The notes under the pieces were generated by a model. The model was not told where the DNA came from. It did no database searches and saw only the letters and a list, made by a program, of their open reading frames with translations. The translations under genes and the position numbers were made by a program. Shown here one piece after another: positions 27,042 through 39,884 of a stretch of DNA of 64,000 nt. How positions within the stretch are numbered: position 1 is the stretch's first letter; the number at the start of each line of letters is the position of its first letter. This DNA comes from Neelides folsomi (Eukaryota > Arthropoda > Collembola > Neelipleona > Neelidae): contig JAQGBZ010000228.1 in NCBI GenBank assembly GCA_034687125.1, positions 36,094 to 100,093 of the forward strand, in the 5' to 3' direction.

Positions 27042-30000
27042 TATGATAATGACAATTACCTTAATTGATTGTGTCATACAACATAAGAAACGTTACAACT
27101 TCAATCTTTCGCGCACTTAACTTTTGAATATACTGATCTTACTAAAATAAAATAATGTTGAGCCAACAATGAACATTTTACTCCAATTGGGTTGTATCAT
27201 TTTAAAATGTTTTTCCAGAACTTAGCTAATGATCAGATCAAAAGGAGGGGGATGATGGGGCGAATATTTGTGAGAGTCTGTGAATAAGGTGAGAGCGAGA
27301 GTGTTCTGTTCGCTGGTTGAATGTCGACTGGGATCCGTTGGTTCGAGGGCTGCACTTCCCCGGTGGAGATGTGAGAGAATAAGTTTGAACCTGGTCTTGG
27401 CTCTCAGTTTCGGATGCGTAGTGTGGGGATACGCGGCAGACTGGTGATCCCGTAAGGAGCCACCCAGAGGGAAAAGGAGCTTGATGAAAAGAGAGCTGTA
27501 GAAATATAATAGAGATGGTCCTTCAAACTCCTTCTTTTGTTTTTCTTCCTCTTCCCTATTTATAAAGTATGGATTCTTTCACTTTCTGTTTTTCTTCAAC
27601 GATTTATGGGAAGTGTCCTAAGTGTCTCATACTCACCCAGAGCCTCCAACTCCTCGGCTCCCCAAACGACTCTTGAGGGCTTAATTTAATGAAACATTCA
27701 CTTTTACTTGCCCCTTACAACTGGGTCACTGGTCCCTACAAACTTCCTGCCTTTTTGAATAAAGACGTTCACAACCGACGAAATAACCTTTTAGAACAAT
27801 TCCCCCTTTAACGCGCCTTTTGACTCCTTTCATTAAAATGGTGTTAACTTATGTGCGTAACTCCCATGGACTTTAAATGCTTATTCCCATTTTGAATAAT
27901 TTTCCAATTTCCGAGGGGCCCGTTATGCTCATATCTTTAATGCGTATAATAGAACAAGATATTCATAACCATGAAAAATGTAGCTTTGAAATAAAAGTAA
28001 TACCTGTATTTTAAAGTTTATGAATTTATATATAAGTATTTTAATTAAATTAAAGATTCAAAATCTACAGTGAGTGAGTGGCAATTTCATAATTTTTTGG
28101 TTCTTCAAGTGATTTAAAGTTAAACCAATATTATCTTTATATTAAACAAAATTATAAGTAGAGTAGTAGTAAATGTGAGTTTCTTCGAAAGATCTTTCAA
28201 CCCTTTCACTACAAACATCTCGTTGTTCGCATAAATCCTATTCAGATTCCCCAGAAGCCTCAAAGTTCAAGGTTCTGAATGTGAGGGTATGGTCGTAAAT
28301 ATGAACTTATTGTAAAATTGTAAATTTGAATGGGAAAGAAGGAAGGTGAGTTACGGGGCCGCGTTCTCCCGTTGACAGAGGTTCGGAGAGGGAACCTTGA
28401 CTCGGTGCATTTCATATCCGAATTGAAATATGAGACATATTTATGTGCATACTTTATTGGATCATCCTATTGGAATCTCATGGTTTATGAGCAAGGAAGG
28501 CTAATAGAGAAAAGGGGGGAAAGAAATAATACAAAAGAGCCTTTGGATTCTGCAGTTCCCTTTGCTCATTTTTCAAAGGTGGTTTGAGGTGGCTGGAGCC
28601 CCTCGATTCCTTTCATTCATCCACGTCTCAACTTCTCCATTTCATATTCACTCTCGGAAGATGAGGAAGAACCGATAAGATCTCCTCCGTGCACCACTCG
28701 ACCTCAACTCACAAACATTCCCTTTCTATCCAATGAGAAAAGTATACTTTGATTCTCTGCTCAAACTGTTCTTCTCTTCTTCTACAAGTTCTATGCATCT
28801 ATCTGTGTTATTACTACCTATATAAATCTAACCCATGGAGAGAAGTATATCTCGGTTTATGTCCTCATCTCAATATTTACCGGCGAAGAATTTTTGTGAC
28901 TTGCTATGAAATATTTCTCAAGATTTTCTTACATTTCACCTCACGACGAGAAAAGAGTCGTTTGGTGAAAAGTGTCGTAAGCTATTTTTATTTTGTGGAC
29001 AGTCCGCACTTTCGCTTTCACTCTCAAACGAATCTTAGAAAACTCTATGACTCGAATATAACTATGCATCCATATTTATCTGTATAAATATATAGGTAAC
29101 TTAAAATATCTTTTGGGTATAGTCATATTCTGGCAAAATCTATATTATGTAGGGTTGTATTATTGGATCGTTGAGTGAAGGAGTTGAAATTTGAAAAAAT
29201 GTGTATGAGCAGTAGAGGAGTATTTACGAGGATAATCTGCTGACCTGTTCATATTTCTCTAAAGGAAAAGGAGCGAATATTCATATCCCTATAAAGTTTA
29301 GGTCTTGAGGACGAGAAGAGCATTTCAAAATCTCCCGAATCATTTCCCCTCAAGTGGACATATCTCTCTCACTCCAATCGTCATCTTTATCTCCCTCCAC
29401 GTTCCGATCAATATTTATTCTCTTCCAAATTGATGCACACAAGTCTTTGTTCTCGAGACAAGAATTTAATTTTCCACCTCAGTCGGCTGATTCTGCTTTT
29501 GTACTCTTTTACACTCACACCATAATATAACGTTTATCAACTTGCTTAAATCCCAACATTTAATATTTGAGTAATTGAGGTAAAACATGCAAGTAATGAA
29601 TAATTTGTTAGGGTATATTTTGAATAATTAAGAAAGGATTAATTAAAATGGAAAGAGGCCAAGAAGAATAAAAGAGAAGTGAAGGTAGGTGAGGAAATTG
29701 GGGCTAAGAGGTTCAAGCCACTCTTAAGAGATTGCTAATGAAAAAATGAAGGATTTTCTCGACACCTATAAATTACTCCTCTTTGACTTCCACTCCTTCC
29801 TAATTTTTGTAAGAGCCGGAGCCTCGTAATCTTCAACACTCACCCGAGTGTTCCAAGCCTTGCAAATGGGTTGGGATCGATGATCGTAACTCTATTGTCT
29901 CTCAGAATCCAACTTCCCAACTCACCGACCCCCACTTCTCCTCCATTTATCCAAAGCAGATCTACATCCATCATCTTCTTTTTCCTAAAACCCTTTACAA

Positions 30001-31526
30001 CTCTTCCAAATACCAAGAGATTTTTATGCAATACTTCGCTCCAGCTTCCTTAATACTACAGAGAGGAGGTACACGTGTAGGTAGAAAAGTCCGCCGCGGA
30101 ATTTCATTTTGAGAAAGCTTTCTCTCATTTAAATTTCGACCGATTTTGAGATGAGAATTTTTTATGAGATGTTTAGAACCGGGTTGAATTAAGAAGGGGA
30201 AATGATGCTCCGGAGGAACATTAATGAGCAAAAGGAAAGGGAATGGAGGGAGAAAGTGATTGAGATTGAGGATAACGAATGATGAGAATGAGCGGAGTTC
30301 ACGGTGATTTGAAAAAGGAGGTCGTTTGGAAATGGATTGAATCGATGGTTGAATTGAGGGAGTTAAAGCTCCGAATCAGGAGCCTCAAGGGATGACTATG
30401 GGGATTTCAACTGTATTGAAGGAATAAATTCTCATCATCATCCCTCTCTCCTCCGATCCGCGAGATGAGGAGACAAGAACCGAAATCTCCCTTCTCCTCT
30501 TCCCCCACTCCTCATATTTCAGCTTTCAATTGAACACGGCTCACAACAGGATTAGCTCCTCGACAAATTAGCTCGGCTTTGAGCTCCTCATCTTCTCCAT
30601 CTCCAGATCTTCAAACCGCTTCTCTTTAGATAAACTTTAACCATCGATTTAAACTCATTTAAACCCGTTTAAGTGAAATTAAATCCGAACGTCTCGTGTT
30701 TGCTTGAAAGAAAAAAAGAGGTTCTTCACTGCCGAACAAAATAAACCTTTTTCAAAGTCAATAGGAAATAATGGGCGGTTCTATAAAATGTGGTTTATTT
30801 GACTTAAAGGATTCTTCAGGGAGATGAATTGAACGATGAAAGATAATTGGGATGAGTCGGTGGGTTTAATGAAGCGTCAGAAGAGAATGACTCTCTTGTC
30901 CACTTTAATCGTCTTTCCACAAGTTACAAATGGTCAATTCTCAATGACCCTTGATCTTCCCTTTTAGCCAACTCACTCCGTCCCTTCCACAAACAATGGC
31001 CAACAAAGGAATTCCCTACTGATTGATAGCTCAATTATGATCCACGTTTCTTAATTACAATTTTAGGGTCTGCTCCTGAGAATACAAAATGTAAAGCATG
31101 GATAATAAATACAAATAACTATAATTTATGTACTTAAAAACTTTCGTGGTTTCGTGCTCCTTTAAATAATTAATTATTATCCCCAGTTATTCAATGTCCT
31201 TTTATCTACTGAATAATTACAATATGTGACGTTGTGAATAATATTATGAACATCCGTTTTTATTACGATCAACATTTCAAGAATAAAAAATACATAGAAT
31301 AATAAACAAGCAGGAAAAATTACTGATTAATTTACAACTGTAGCCTTGCGGGCTTTTGAATCGTGAGAGGAACTTTTGGCTCCTTTTTTCTTTTTGCTGT
31401 TAAAGGACAATGTAAAATACGATTAGAAAAATTTCAAATGGACGATAAAAAATGAACATGTGAATTAAATAATTAAATAATAATTCCTATGTATTAGCAC
31501 ATGTATAAGAGTTACTGTTTTAAATA
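27042..31526. other. Gene-free stretch
   Basis: Purine/pyrimidine-biased DNA with AT-rich islands (27930-28190 and 31080-31520). Open frames are short and none carries a domain I recognise. A somewhat GC-richer patch at 27270-27500 is closed by stops in all frames at the exon scale. Nothing supportable was found. Confidence 0.55.
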
Positions 31527-33503
31527 TTAATTAATTAATTCTTCATATTCTTCATACGCTTCATAATCATCCAGGAGGAGAGAGAAGTTGGCAGGAAATA
31601 ATTGGAGAAATGGTTTTGGCATGTGAAAAGGATATTTGTCAGGTGGTGCTCGGATTTTGTTCTCCAGCTTTTTAATTTCAGTCTCGCACTCGTTGAGTTT
31701 GTCTTCGTTTTTAAAATCAATGCCGTAGGCTCGGAGTTGATAAGCTAGGAAGTAGTAGTAGTACGTATCCGCACCAGTGATATAGTGAAACGATATGAGT
31801 GTGTCGGAGCAGCATTCAAATCCCTTTGAATCAAATTAAGCTAATTACTTTAAATAAGCATTTTAAAGTAGTAGATTTTGACATGAACCCTACGCAATTT
31901 ATTTATTCGCATTTCTCATCAATTAGAACCGTTTCTATTTTATATATAAAGATACTATTCAAACTTTCACTTCATTACTTCAATTAGTGAAATTAAAAGG
32001 ATTTTATTAAAAATGCTTCAACATAGCATATTCGTAAAAAATCTTAAACATCCATATTATTGTGTAGTATTACAAAGATAAAAAACAAATGAGATTAATT
32101 ACCATTTTGTGAGGATAATAAGAAATGTTTTGATACCAATCGTAATGAAAGCTAAAAAAAATAATCTAATGTAATACTTCATTTAAAAAAACCTTATTTA
32201 TTAAAACAAGATAAGTAAAGAAAATAATGAAACATGGGATTGATATTGCTCATTTGTAATTCAAGAAATAATCTGGTCTTTCAATTAAGAATCTAAAACG
32301 GCCAATCAAATCTCTTGAATCTTGCGATTTAATTCCAAGCTGAGTCATGCATTCGCCTGTAGATTATAAAAAATTAATACCTTATTAATCGAAATTGAGA
32401 AATAAGTTGGAGGAGAATTGGCATTACATTTATGTTATACAGATTTCAGAATAAATATTTATTATATAAAAAATATAATTTGCAAGAATGTTTTAATTTT
32501 AAAACAAACCAAATGTATGATCTTCTGAGTCTGCCCTATGTTGAAGGCATTTCTTATTTATAAAAACTTCTTTGGCAAATATTTTAAGTGCTTCTTTACT
32601 AATAACATAGCCTATAAAATTATTATATTATTATAACTATAACACAGCATTAGATTAATGTAAATATAGAAAGTCTTGCTCGTATTATAATCAACGTATG
32701 TTATCTTACAGTACACTACTTCTGCATACTGAATACTTATAGAATAAGTAAAATACTATTTACATAAATATTTTCTCTTTACCCGGTCCTCCAGCCATCC
32801 ATCCTCCGACTTTCATTCTCTGATATTTCATTCCAAAGTAAATTGGTTCGTTTGAGTTATATGAACTTAAAAAATTTCGGAGATTTTCTACAATGAGGAA
32901 ACCGTCATCGTCAATCTTTATGGACCACTCAGCATCATTCAAATGATGGCCATGAATGTATTTAAAAGCAAATTTTGTTTTGCTCCATAAATATTTTCTC
33001 CCCACAAGAGTATCATTCCCCGTTATAGTTCCTAATCTAGTTTCTAAACGAAAATGCCGTTTAATTCTTAAGTATATTATTTAATAATATATTATTTTTG
33101 TACATAAATTTTAGTTCATTTAACTATTACTATACATGGCTTAAATTACTTAATTCACCATTTTGATCACTAATTAGCACAGTTTTGTCACAATGTCGTC
33201 TCCATGTCGATCTTGAATGATATGCCTTTCGCCATTGACTATTATTAGTAGTGAGGATGTAACACAAAATTCTCACTTTTGGAAGCAAATAATTCTGTGC
33301 GTTAATAAGAATGCTATTCGTATCACCATTCTCAATGCATTGACTTCGGGAAAAGTCAGAAATATCCGGGTTATGGCTTAAAAATTAAAATTTTTAAAAT
33401 CAAGAATTTTCTTCTGTTTGTGTGTTAAATGTTTTTATTTATTTATTTAACTTACTTGTGTATAAAAACTGTAAGTGCAATTCCTATAAGAAATGAAAAT
33501 ATT
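31527..33503 (-). CDS. C1GALT1: Core-1 beta-1,3-galactosyltransferase-like (possibly defective)
   Basis: The family (glycosyltransferase family 31; C1GALT1, T-synthase) transfers galactose from UDP-Gal to GalNAc-Ser/Thr in the Golgi. Exons seen, 5' to 3' on the minus strand: 33456-33503 (hydrophobic anchor), 33159-33376, 32783-33043, 32510-32611, 32254-32356, 32103-32151 and 31527-31823. Phases agree at every junction. The family signature is clear: RILCYILT, the R-x-TW block, the metal-binding IKIDDDGF motif, EPIYFG, a GG-P-G turn, GYVISKEAL, DSRD, the aromatic FHYDWYQ block, and CCSD near the C-terminus. The C-terminal tail is long and acidic. There are two oddities. The donor after exon 32254-32356 reads AT instead of GT; read through, the frame stops at once (TGA). 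No ATG was found upstream of the anchor exon before a stop, so the 5' end is unresolved. It is a real gene or a very recent pseudogene. Confidence 0.8.
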
Positions 33504-34879
33504 CTTGGAAATAAAATAGTAAAGCGAAAAGAGCGAAGGGTTGATTACCTATATTCCTAAAACAGTATATAAATTAAATAAAATTAGTTTAAACTGATAT
33601 TCATAGTATACTAATAACTAGTAAGTATATTTAGGAATAAATCCAATATTAAAATAAATATTTTACAACAATTAATTGATAGGTAAATATTATGTATTTG
33701 AATTGTAGTAGAATATATAGTATAATGAAATATTATTTATAACAAAATAATGATGTTAATATTATTTTGACATACAGCAATTTTGCCTTGAAGACTTTAC
33801 AAGAGATTGTCATTTTAATATACTTCAGGAATATTGATATTCAAAGCGAATTAAATATTTCATGATTAATCTGTATCTCAAATGTTTATCAAAATTTATA
33901 AAATAATGTCATGATTATAAAAAGATTAACTTTAACAATTCATAGAATTAATGGTATAAATATTTAGTGTAGGTACGTACTGTGAGAGTATATTTAAATA
34001 GGTATTATTAATTTATTTTATTACAAATGTATTGAATAAGAAATTATTATAGAAACGTAGCTCCAATCTGTGTATTTATGAAATAAAACTTTCGTTGTAA
34101 ATGCTATAAATTAATAAATATAAAAATCATACAAATCATACAAATAGCAATGTACCTTTTCCTTATGTATTTTAGGTACCCTAAAAGACATTTCTAAATG
34201 AAATCAAACTTATAAATAATAATTTCTAATTATGTATTTATCTTTTGTGGTACAATAAATGATATATTATATTTTTATCGCTGACTAATATAACCTAACT
34301 ATATTATCATATTCTTTTATTAATAGTTCCACTTATTATTGATTATTGTTAAACTCGAGCCCTTATATTATAAGTGGTGTCTAATTTCGTCCATTGACTC
34401 CAAGTAGTTTGAAGTTCGAAGCTAAAGTTAACGGATTATCATTTATGAAAAAAATTAATAAGATTTTATAATAAAATCTTATTAATTTTTTTCAAATTTT
34501 TATATTTGGAAATCAAAAAAATGTGAGAGTACATAAAATATGTAGTTTCCTCGAATCGGGTCAGGTCAAATTGAGGGAGGTCGTATGTTGTTTAGTCGCA
34601 TGTCTATATTTTACTTTAAAGCCCAAATGAACAATGCAATGCATAAAGTAGAAGTAGATGTTAAAGACCATTGTATAGGACTGTATACATTTTCGTTCTA
34701 AAGTGCCATAAGAACTGTCTATAGGTACTTGTTTTGCACATTACTTTCGTAATATTACAATAAGTAAAGCCATTCAATTTAAAAACAATATTTCAAGAAG
34801 AAAGATTGCATTCAGTGCAATGAAGACATATTTGGAAATAAATGATTTACTAAAAAAATAACAAGATTATTATGAGAAG
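33504..34879. other. AT-rich intergenic region between divergent paralogs
   Basis: Very AT-rich spacer between two head-to-head galactosyltransferase-like genes. It should hold both promoters and the missing first exon of the minus-strand gene, but I could not identify either. It contains a perfect palindrome, listed separately. Confidence 0.5.
34447..34493. repeat. Perfect 23-bp inverted repeat, 1-bp centre
   Basis: GAAAAAAATTAATAAG... at 34447-34469 is the exact reverse complement of 34471-34493, with a single A at 34470. It sits in the spacer between the two divergent galactosyltransferase genes. Such a structure can extrude as a cruciform. It may be a degenerate mobile-element end. Confidence 0.7.
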
Positions 34880-36331
34880 ATGAGAAAATTATATAAACTT
34901 GCCAATCGTGTTTTCAGTTCTGTTATTGTGTTTTTCTTTTTCATCGGAATAATCTCTACAATTTTATTTTATGAAATTTCACGATTTCAATTACTAAACT
35001 TAAAAGCTTGTTATTTGACATACTCATTGTCAGCCAACAATTTGTAAGCAATATTAACAATGTAAATACATATTTAAGTAATAAAATTTATTTACATTAA
35101 CCATTTGTAAATAATTTATAAAACAATCAAGAATTCAATAATAACAACTTTGTGATATAAGAGATTTGCTGCTATTGATTTTAAAATATATTATATTAAA
35201 TAAATAATTTTTTAAAAGGCAATTGGATGCAAAAACGAAGATTGTCAAAGTTGAGAAGAGCAAAGCAAGAATTGTTTGCTGGACTTTGGCTCACACAGAA
35301 GAAACCTTAAAGCTTGCCTTTCATGGTAAGTATACTTGGGGATCTCGCTGTACTAGTTATTACATCTTCACGGCAGCATCCACAAAAGAGCTTTTCAATT
35401 ATTTTGGAGTTGTTCAAGTCAACGAAACGGATTCATGGGAAAGAACTAAATTTGCCTTGACATACCTTCAAAAAAATGAGAATTTCAACAATACTTGGTT
35501 CATTCGGCCGGGAAAGCAAAATTATCTCATTATTGAAAATCTCATGCACTTCATCGACAATTTGGAGAATTCTTCAGCTCCACATTATTACGGATTCAAC
35601 TTTTACTATGAGAAGTCACGTAGAATTCAAGTTGCACATCCGGCTGCTGGTAAATAATGATTTCAAACCTATTTCCAACATTTCCCTCTCTACTTGCCTT
35701 TTTACATTTTTCTAATTTATTATTTCAATACATCTACTTGTATTATCATTACTATATGGTAATTTAACTACCTATGCTAAAATGTATAATACATAAATAA
35801 TTGTGTATGTACTTGTATGTACAGATACATGATGATAATAATTTTAATAATATGATTTTTTTAATTTATTAAGCGATGGTCCTCAACCATGAAGCTCTCC
35901 ACAAACTTTTCAACTTGAAAACAGATTCTCAATATATTAGTTGGAATTCTTCTTATGAATTTGTGAAAGTGGGTTTGTCAACATGTCTCCAAACAGTGGG
36001 AGTTTATTTGGGAGATTCGAGAGATTCATTGAACAGGACAAGATTTGTGCCCCAACTACTAAATTTCTATTTGGATCCACTTCAAGTGAAAAATCCAAAG
36101 CATGACTTTTGGAATTGGAGTGTTTATGCTCAAGAATTGGGTTTTAATTGTTGTTCCGATCTCACAATTTCTCTTTATGTTAACTCCCACAAAGTTCTTT
36201 ACTTATTGGAGTACATGTTGTACCATTTTCACATTAAGGGCTATTCTAAAGTACTTCTAAATGAGTCCATTCAGCTCCCGATTTCCAAATTGATAAAAAA
36301 ACCCAATGGGATTAAAATTTTCTCCCGATGA
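34880..36331 (+). CDS. Core-1 galactosyltransferase-like protein lacking the DDD motif
   Basis: CDS join(34880..35043,35219..35649,35874..36331), 350 residues, with phase-consistent GT-AG junctions. The ATG at 34880 is chosen because the ATG 8 bp upstream meets a stop after two codons. The protein is a type II membrane protein: a short basic cytoplasmic end, an anchor at about residues 13-31, then a stem and a family 31 (C1GALT1-like) domain. Family blocks include ARIVCWTL, TWGSRC (94-99), SWERTKFAL, IIENL, HYYGF, DSRDSLNRTRFVP and CCSDL. The stretch that is normally WFLKADDD reads WFIRPGKQ (148-155), so all three metal-binding aspartates are gone. The usual GGAG turn reads PAAA, formed across the exon 2/3 junction. 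The reading frame is otherwise intact, so I infer a catalytically inactive paralog, perhaps with a binding or chaperone-like role, rather than random decay. It lies head-to-head with the DDD-containing copy. Confidence 0.85.
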
Positions 36332-36619
36332 ATTAAAAACGTTGAGTGTGACTCAGAAACCGATAACGAACAAGACAACTATCGCAACATCTTCAAACCC
36401 TTCGAGTAAGCCACTAATAGAAAGGAAGACCACTCATAAGCAAAGTACTAAAAGTAAAACATGAATAATGATATTGGGTCAAGCAATTTAAGCAAATCAT
36501 ATTCCAAAAACAAAACCCAAATACCTATGTTTGTAGGTAGGTAAACTTTTTAATTGCTAATACATAAAACTGAGTTGTTAAATTAATTAAAAAGATTAAT
36601 TAAGAAGTGTATGTATGCA

Positions 36620-36968
36620 TATTCGGCCTTATCATTTGCCTAAGTTAGGATTCAAAGTTTCAAAGATTTTCAAGGTAGGTCCTCCTTTTAAAAGTCCTAA
36701 AGCGATTATCGTTTAAAATAAATAACGGTACAACCATATTAAAGTTGCGACAAATTTAAGCAAATAACAAAGAAAATCAAAGTAAGCTTAAATTAGGTTG
36801 AATTCCTTTTGGCAAAGTGCGCATACGCGCAAGTCCTAAGAAACGCTGAGCAAATCCTAAGAAATGCTAAGTAAATCTTAAAATTTTTTCTTCCTGAATT
36901 ACTTTAGGCAAATTCTGAGCAAAATCTTTGCTAAGCAAATGCCTAACTCGATATTGAATAAGGCCGAT
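36620..36968. repeat. Candidate MITE with degenerate inverted ends
   Basis: TCGGCCTTAT near 36622 recurs inverted near 36958-36967. Degenerate matches continue inward (ATTTGCCTAAGTTAGG against GAGTTAGGCATTTGC). Inside, at about 36834-36875, a 21-bp unit (TCCTAAGAAAYGCTRAGYAAA) occurs twice in tandem. Size and layout suit a non-autonomous DNA transposon. No coding capacity and no certain target duplication were found. Confidence 0.45.
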
Positions 36969-39843
36969 TATAATTAGTTATGTACAAGTCGTATAAATAT
37001 CTAAATCATTTGGGTATAATGTAATTAAGAGAATTTGTATTACCTATTAACATTATGAATCATTTAGAGTGCAAGTTGTATTAAATTCTTATTTGTTGAG
37101 TTGAGAAAGTTTCAGTGTTAAAATGTTTGCTACTAATTTCAAATACCTATGTAATAAAATAATGCTATAATACACTGATGTTAATTATTGGTATTGTATG
37201 ATATGAATGGATTTTGAAATATGGAATAAATATGAATTTAGAGTTACTAAATACAATGCATTATTAAGTTTGAAATTTCACTTACAGATACTTGTAAGTA
37301 TAAAATAAATAGTAATTAAAAGGTAAGCTTATCTCATAAATCGTCACATTATCTGTGAATCAGAAAATTTTGAATTTTACCTATTTCAACAATGGAATAA
37401 GATTTTATTGAAATAAATGTTAAATTTTATTTAACCCTCTCAAGAGTGACTAATTTGAAACACCCTCACAATATTAATGAGGAAAAGTGTGGATTTTGAG
37501 ATAGAAGAAACTAAGATTTATTCCGTCATTAATAAACTAATTAGGAAGAAGGATGGACACATTTATAGCCAAAACTTTTGTTTTATTGTTCAGTTTACTT
37601 TCTTTAAACGAAAATTTGTAGCTTCGACCTTCTCCATCTCTTATGAACATATTAACAATATTTATCATTTTAATTTTTAGCCTCCTCACAAAAGGACTTG
37701 AGAGCAAATGGGCCCAATGAGAAACGATTATTTACAAAAGTGCTCAGCTTTTCCATTAAATCCTCTCAGCCCTTTTCACTTTTCAACTTCCTCCCATAGA
37801 TCTTGGATAATTGAACTAAACAGTTTCATCAAACTTGTCAACTCCTCCCTCCCTGATTAAAAATTTATGAAACAATGAAATATACCTGACTTTATTACTA
37901 AATTATCAAATTCCTAGACGGAATAAATGGTTTTACCAATTCCGTTATGCTCACTGCTTCACGTGCCCAATTCCTTAGCTCTTTAATATTCCATGTTCTT
38001 AATAAATATTGTAAATCTCCATTAAAAATGAATCATGTTATTTTAAAGGACAAAAGTGCGTATACGCCGATCACCCGAAAGGATTGTTAAAAGTCCGTAA
38101 AACAGTTTGTATTAAACAAACGTTGGGAAGTACAAGTAAGTTGTTCATAATACATAAAAAAGTGAAGAGTGTGGGAAAAGTTCTATACAAGTTTCCCTTT
38201 TGGTTTCTCAACTTTCAGAATAAAAAGGAGGAAAAGTGGTATATGGTAGGGAGATTGAGAGGTAAATTGATGAATCCATATTAGATATAAATCCACATCC
38301 CTCAGTCCTTATATCCAATGTAGCCTTTGAAAGGGATGCCTCAAGGGGGAAAAGATTTGAATTTGGAAAGTATTGAATGAATGGTTCTTCATCTCCTCAC
38401 TCCTTCCCTCCCGGATTCCCAATTCAAGCTCCACTTCCCCTCCTTTAACTCCATCATTTCGGCTCAAATCATATTTCATTTATCACGTCAGCCCAAATCA
38501 ACATCGGGTCTCTCGAGATTGAACCGCGAATAAATTACACCTTTCAATTTAAAGAATTAAATATCAATATTTCTTTTTTCCCCTTAGCTTATTTTCCGAT
38601 CGCTCACTCTGTAACTTAATAAATTAATTTAAACATCTCTGAACCTAAATCCCCTCTTGAGTTTGCCCCCAAAAGACTCCACTTCCCGTTGCCGTTTTCT
38701 CCATGGACCGGGGATGGGGAATGAAAAGTTAATAATAACTGGGACAATAAGTTACAATAAGTGTCTCAATGGGGCTGTAAGGAGCTTGGATAAAAAATTG
38801 AAATGGACTCTGAAGAAAAGACTCTCGGACTCTGCGGGTCCATCGGAACAAATCTCTTCTACCTTTATTTCCTTTGATTTATGACGACTGCAGTGGGCTG
38901 ACTGAACCGCCCGTCTCCTCTCTCGGTCAAACACATTCATTTCCCCTGTCCCTCTCAATCTCGAAATTAAATTCACGGCGACAATCAATGTGTGGGAACC
39001 TACTTACTTATTTTTATTACAACCTGATTTCTAATACAGAGTAATATATTACCCACAGAGTACAGAGCCTTGTAATATCTTTTCTTATGCTACACTTTAA
39101 GAAGGATTTAAACCATGGCTGAGGGAATATATTACATGGGCGAGAAAGGGAAATTGGTCTTTTGTGCTCCTTTGTTACTTCTTTAAAGGTACAAGGTGTA
39201 AAAAACCCATTTGAATTTTTTTCCATGAGATATTGAGGGAGTGCGTGGAATAATGGAGTGGGGAAGGAGTGAGAATGCCGAAGATGAGGGCTGTGCTCAA
39301 TAGAGGATGAAATAGAGAAGAGATGGAAAAGATGGGGGATGGTTGGGAAGGACAATTGGTTTCTCCAAAGGACTGTCCCTTCATTTTTTAGAATGGATCG
39401 GCTATCGACTTGACTCGCGACCCTCCCTTTGAATTTCTACCACGGAGAGACGTCGGAGACTCGTCGGAGTCTGAAGAGGATGAGAAAGGGAGGGCGGTAA
39501 TTCAATATTCCTTCAGTCTGCACTGTCATTCTCATCCATCCTCCTTCGTCCCACATGCAGCCTTTCAGCCGACTCTTGACCGCCTCGTCCATCATCTCCC
39601 CATTCTTCATCTCTCACCTTCACGGCAATCGGAGGATCGAGAGATTGGAACTTATGGAAATATTATTTACAGTGATTTAACTCCCTTCTCTAACATGGGT
39701 CTTTTTAACTATTACAAATTCATTTTATTTATAAAATTAAAAATACGTACACTAATCAAAATATTTAAACAGATTTAATAGGAGTTGTGTAGTTGTGCTT
39801 GTTTAATGACATTTTTAATATTATTCATTAGAAACTTGTTTAC

Positions 39844-39884
39844 CAACTTATTAAGAATGACTCAGAGTCATTCTTTATAAGTTG
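39844..39884. repeat. 20-bp inverted repeat with 1-bp loop
   Basis: CAACTTATTAAGAATGACTC (39844-39863) pairs with 39865-39884 with one mismatch around a single A. The centre reads TGACTCAGAGTCA, which contains an AP-1-like half-site pair. It is built like the palindrome at 34447-34493. The loop is too short for a microRNA precursor. Confidence 0.6.
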
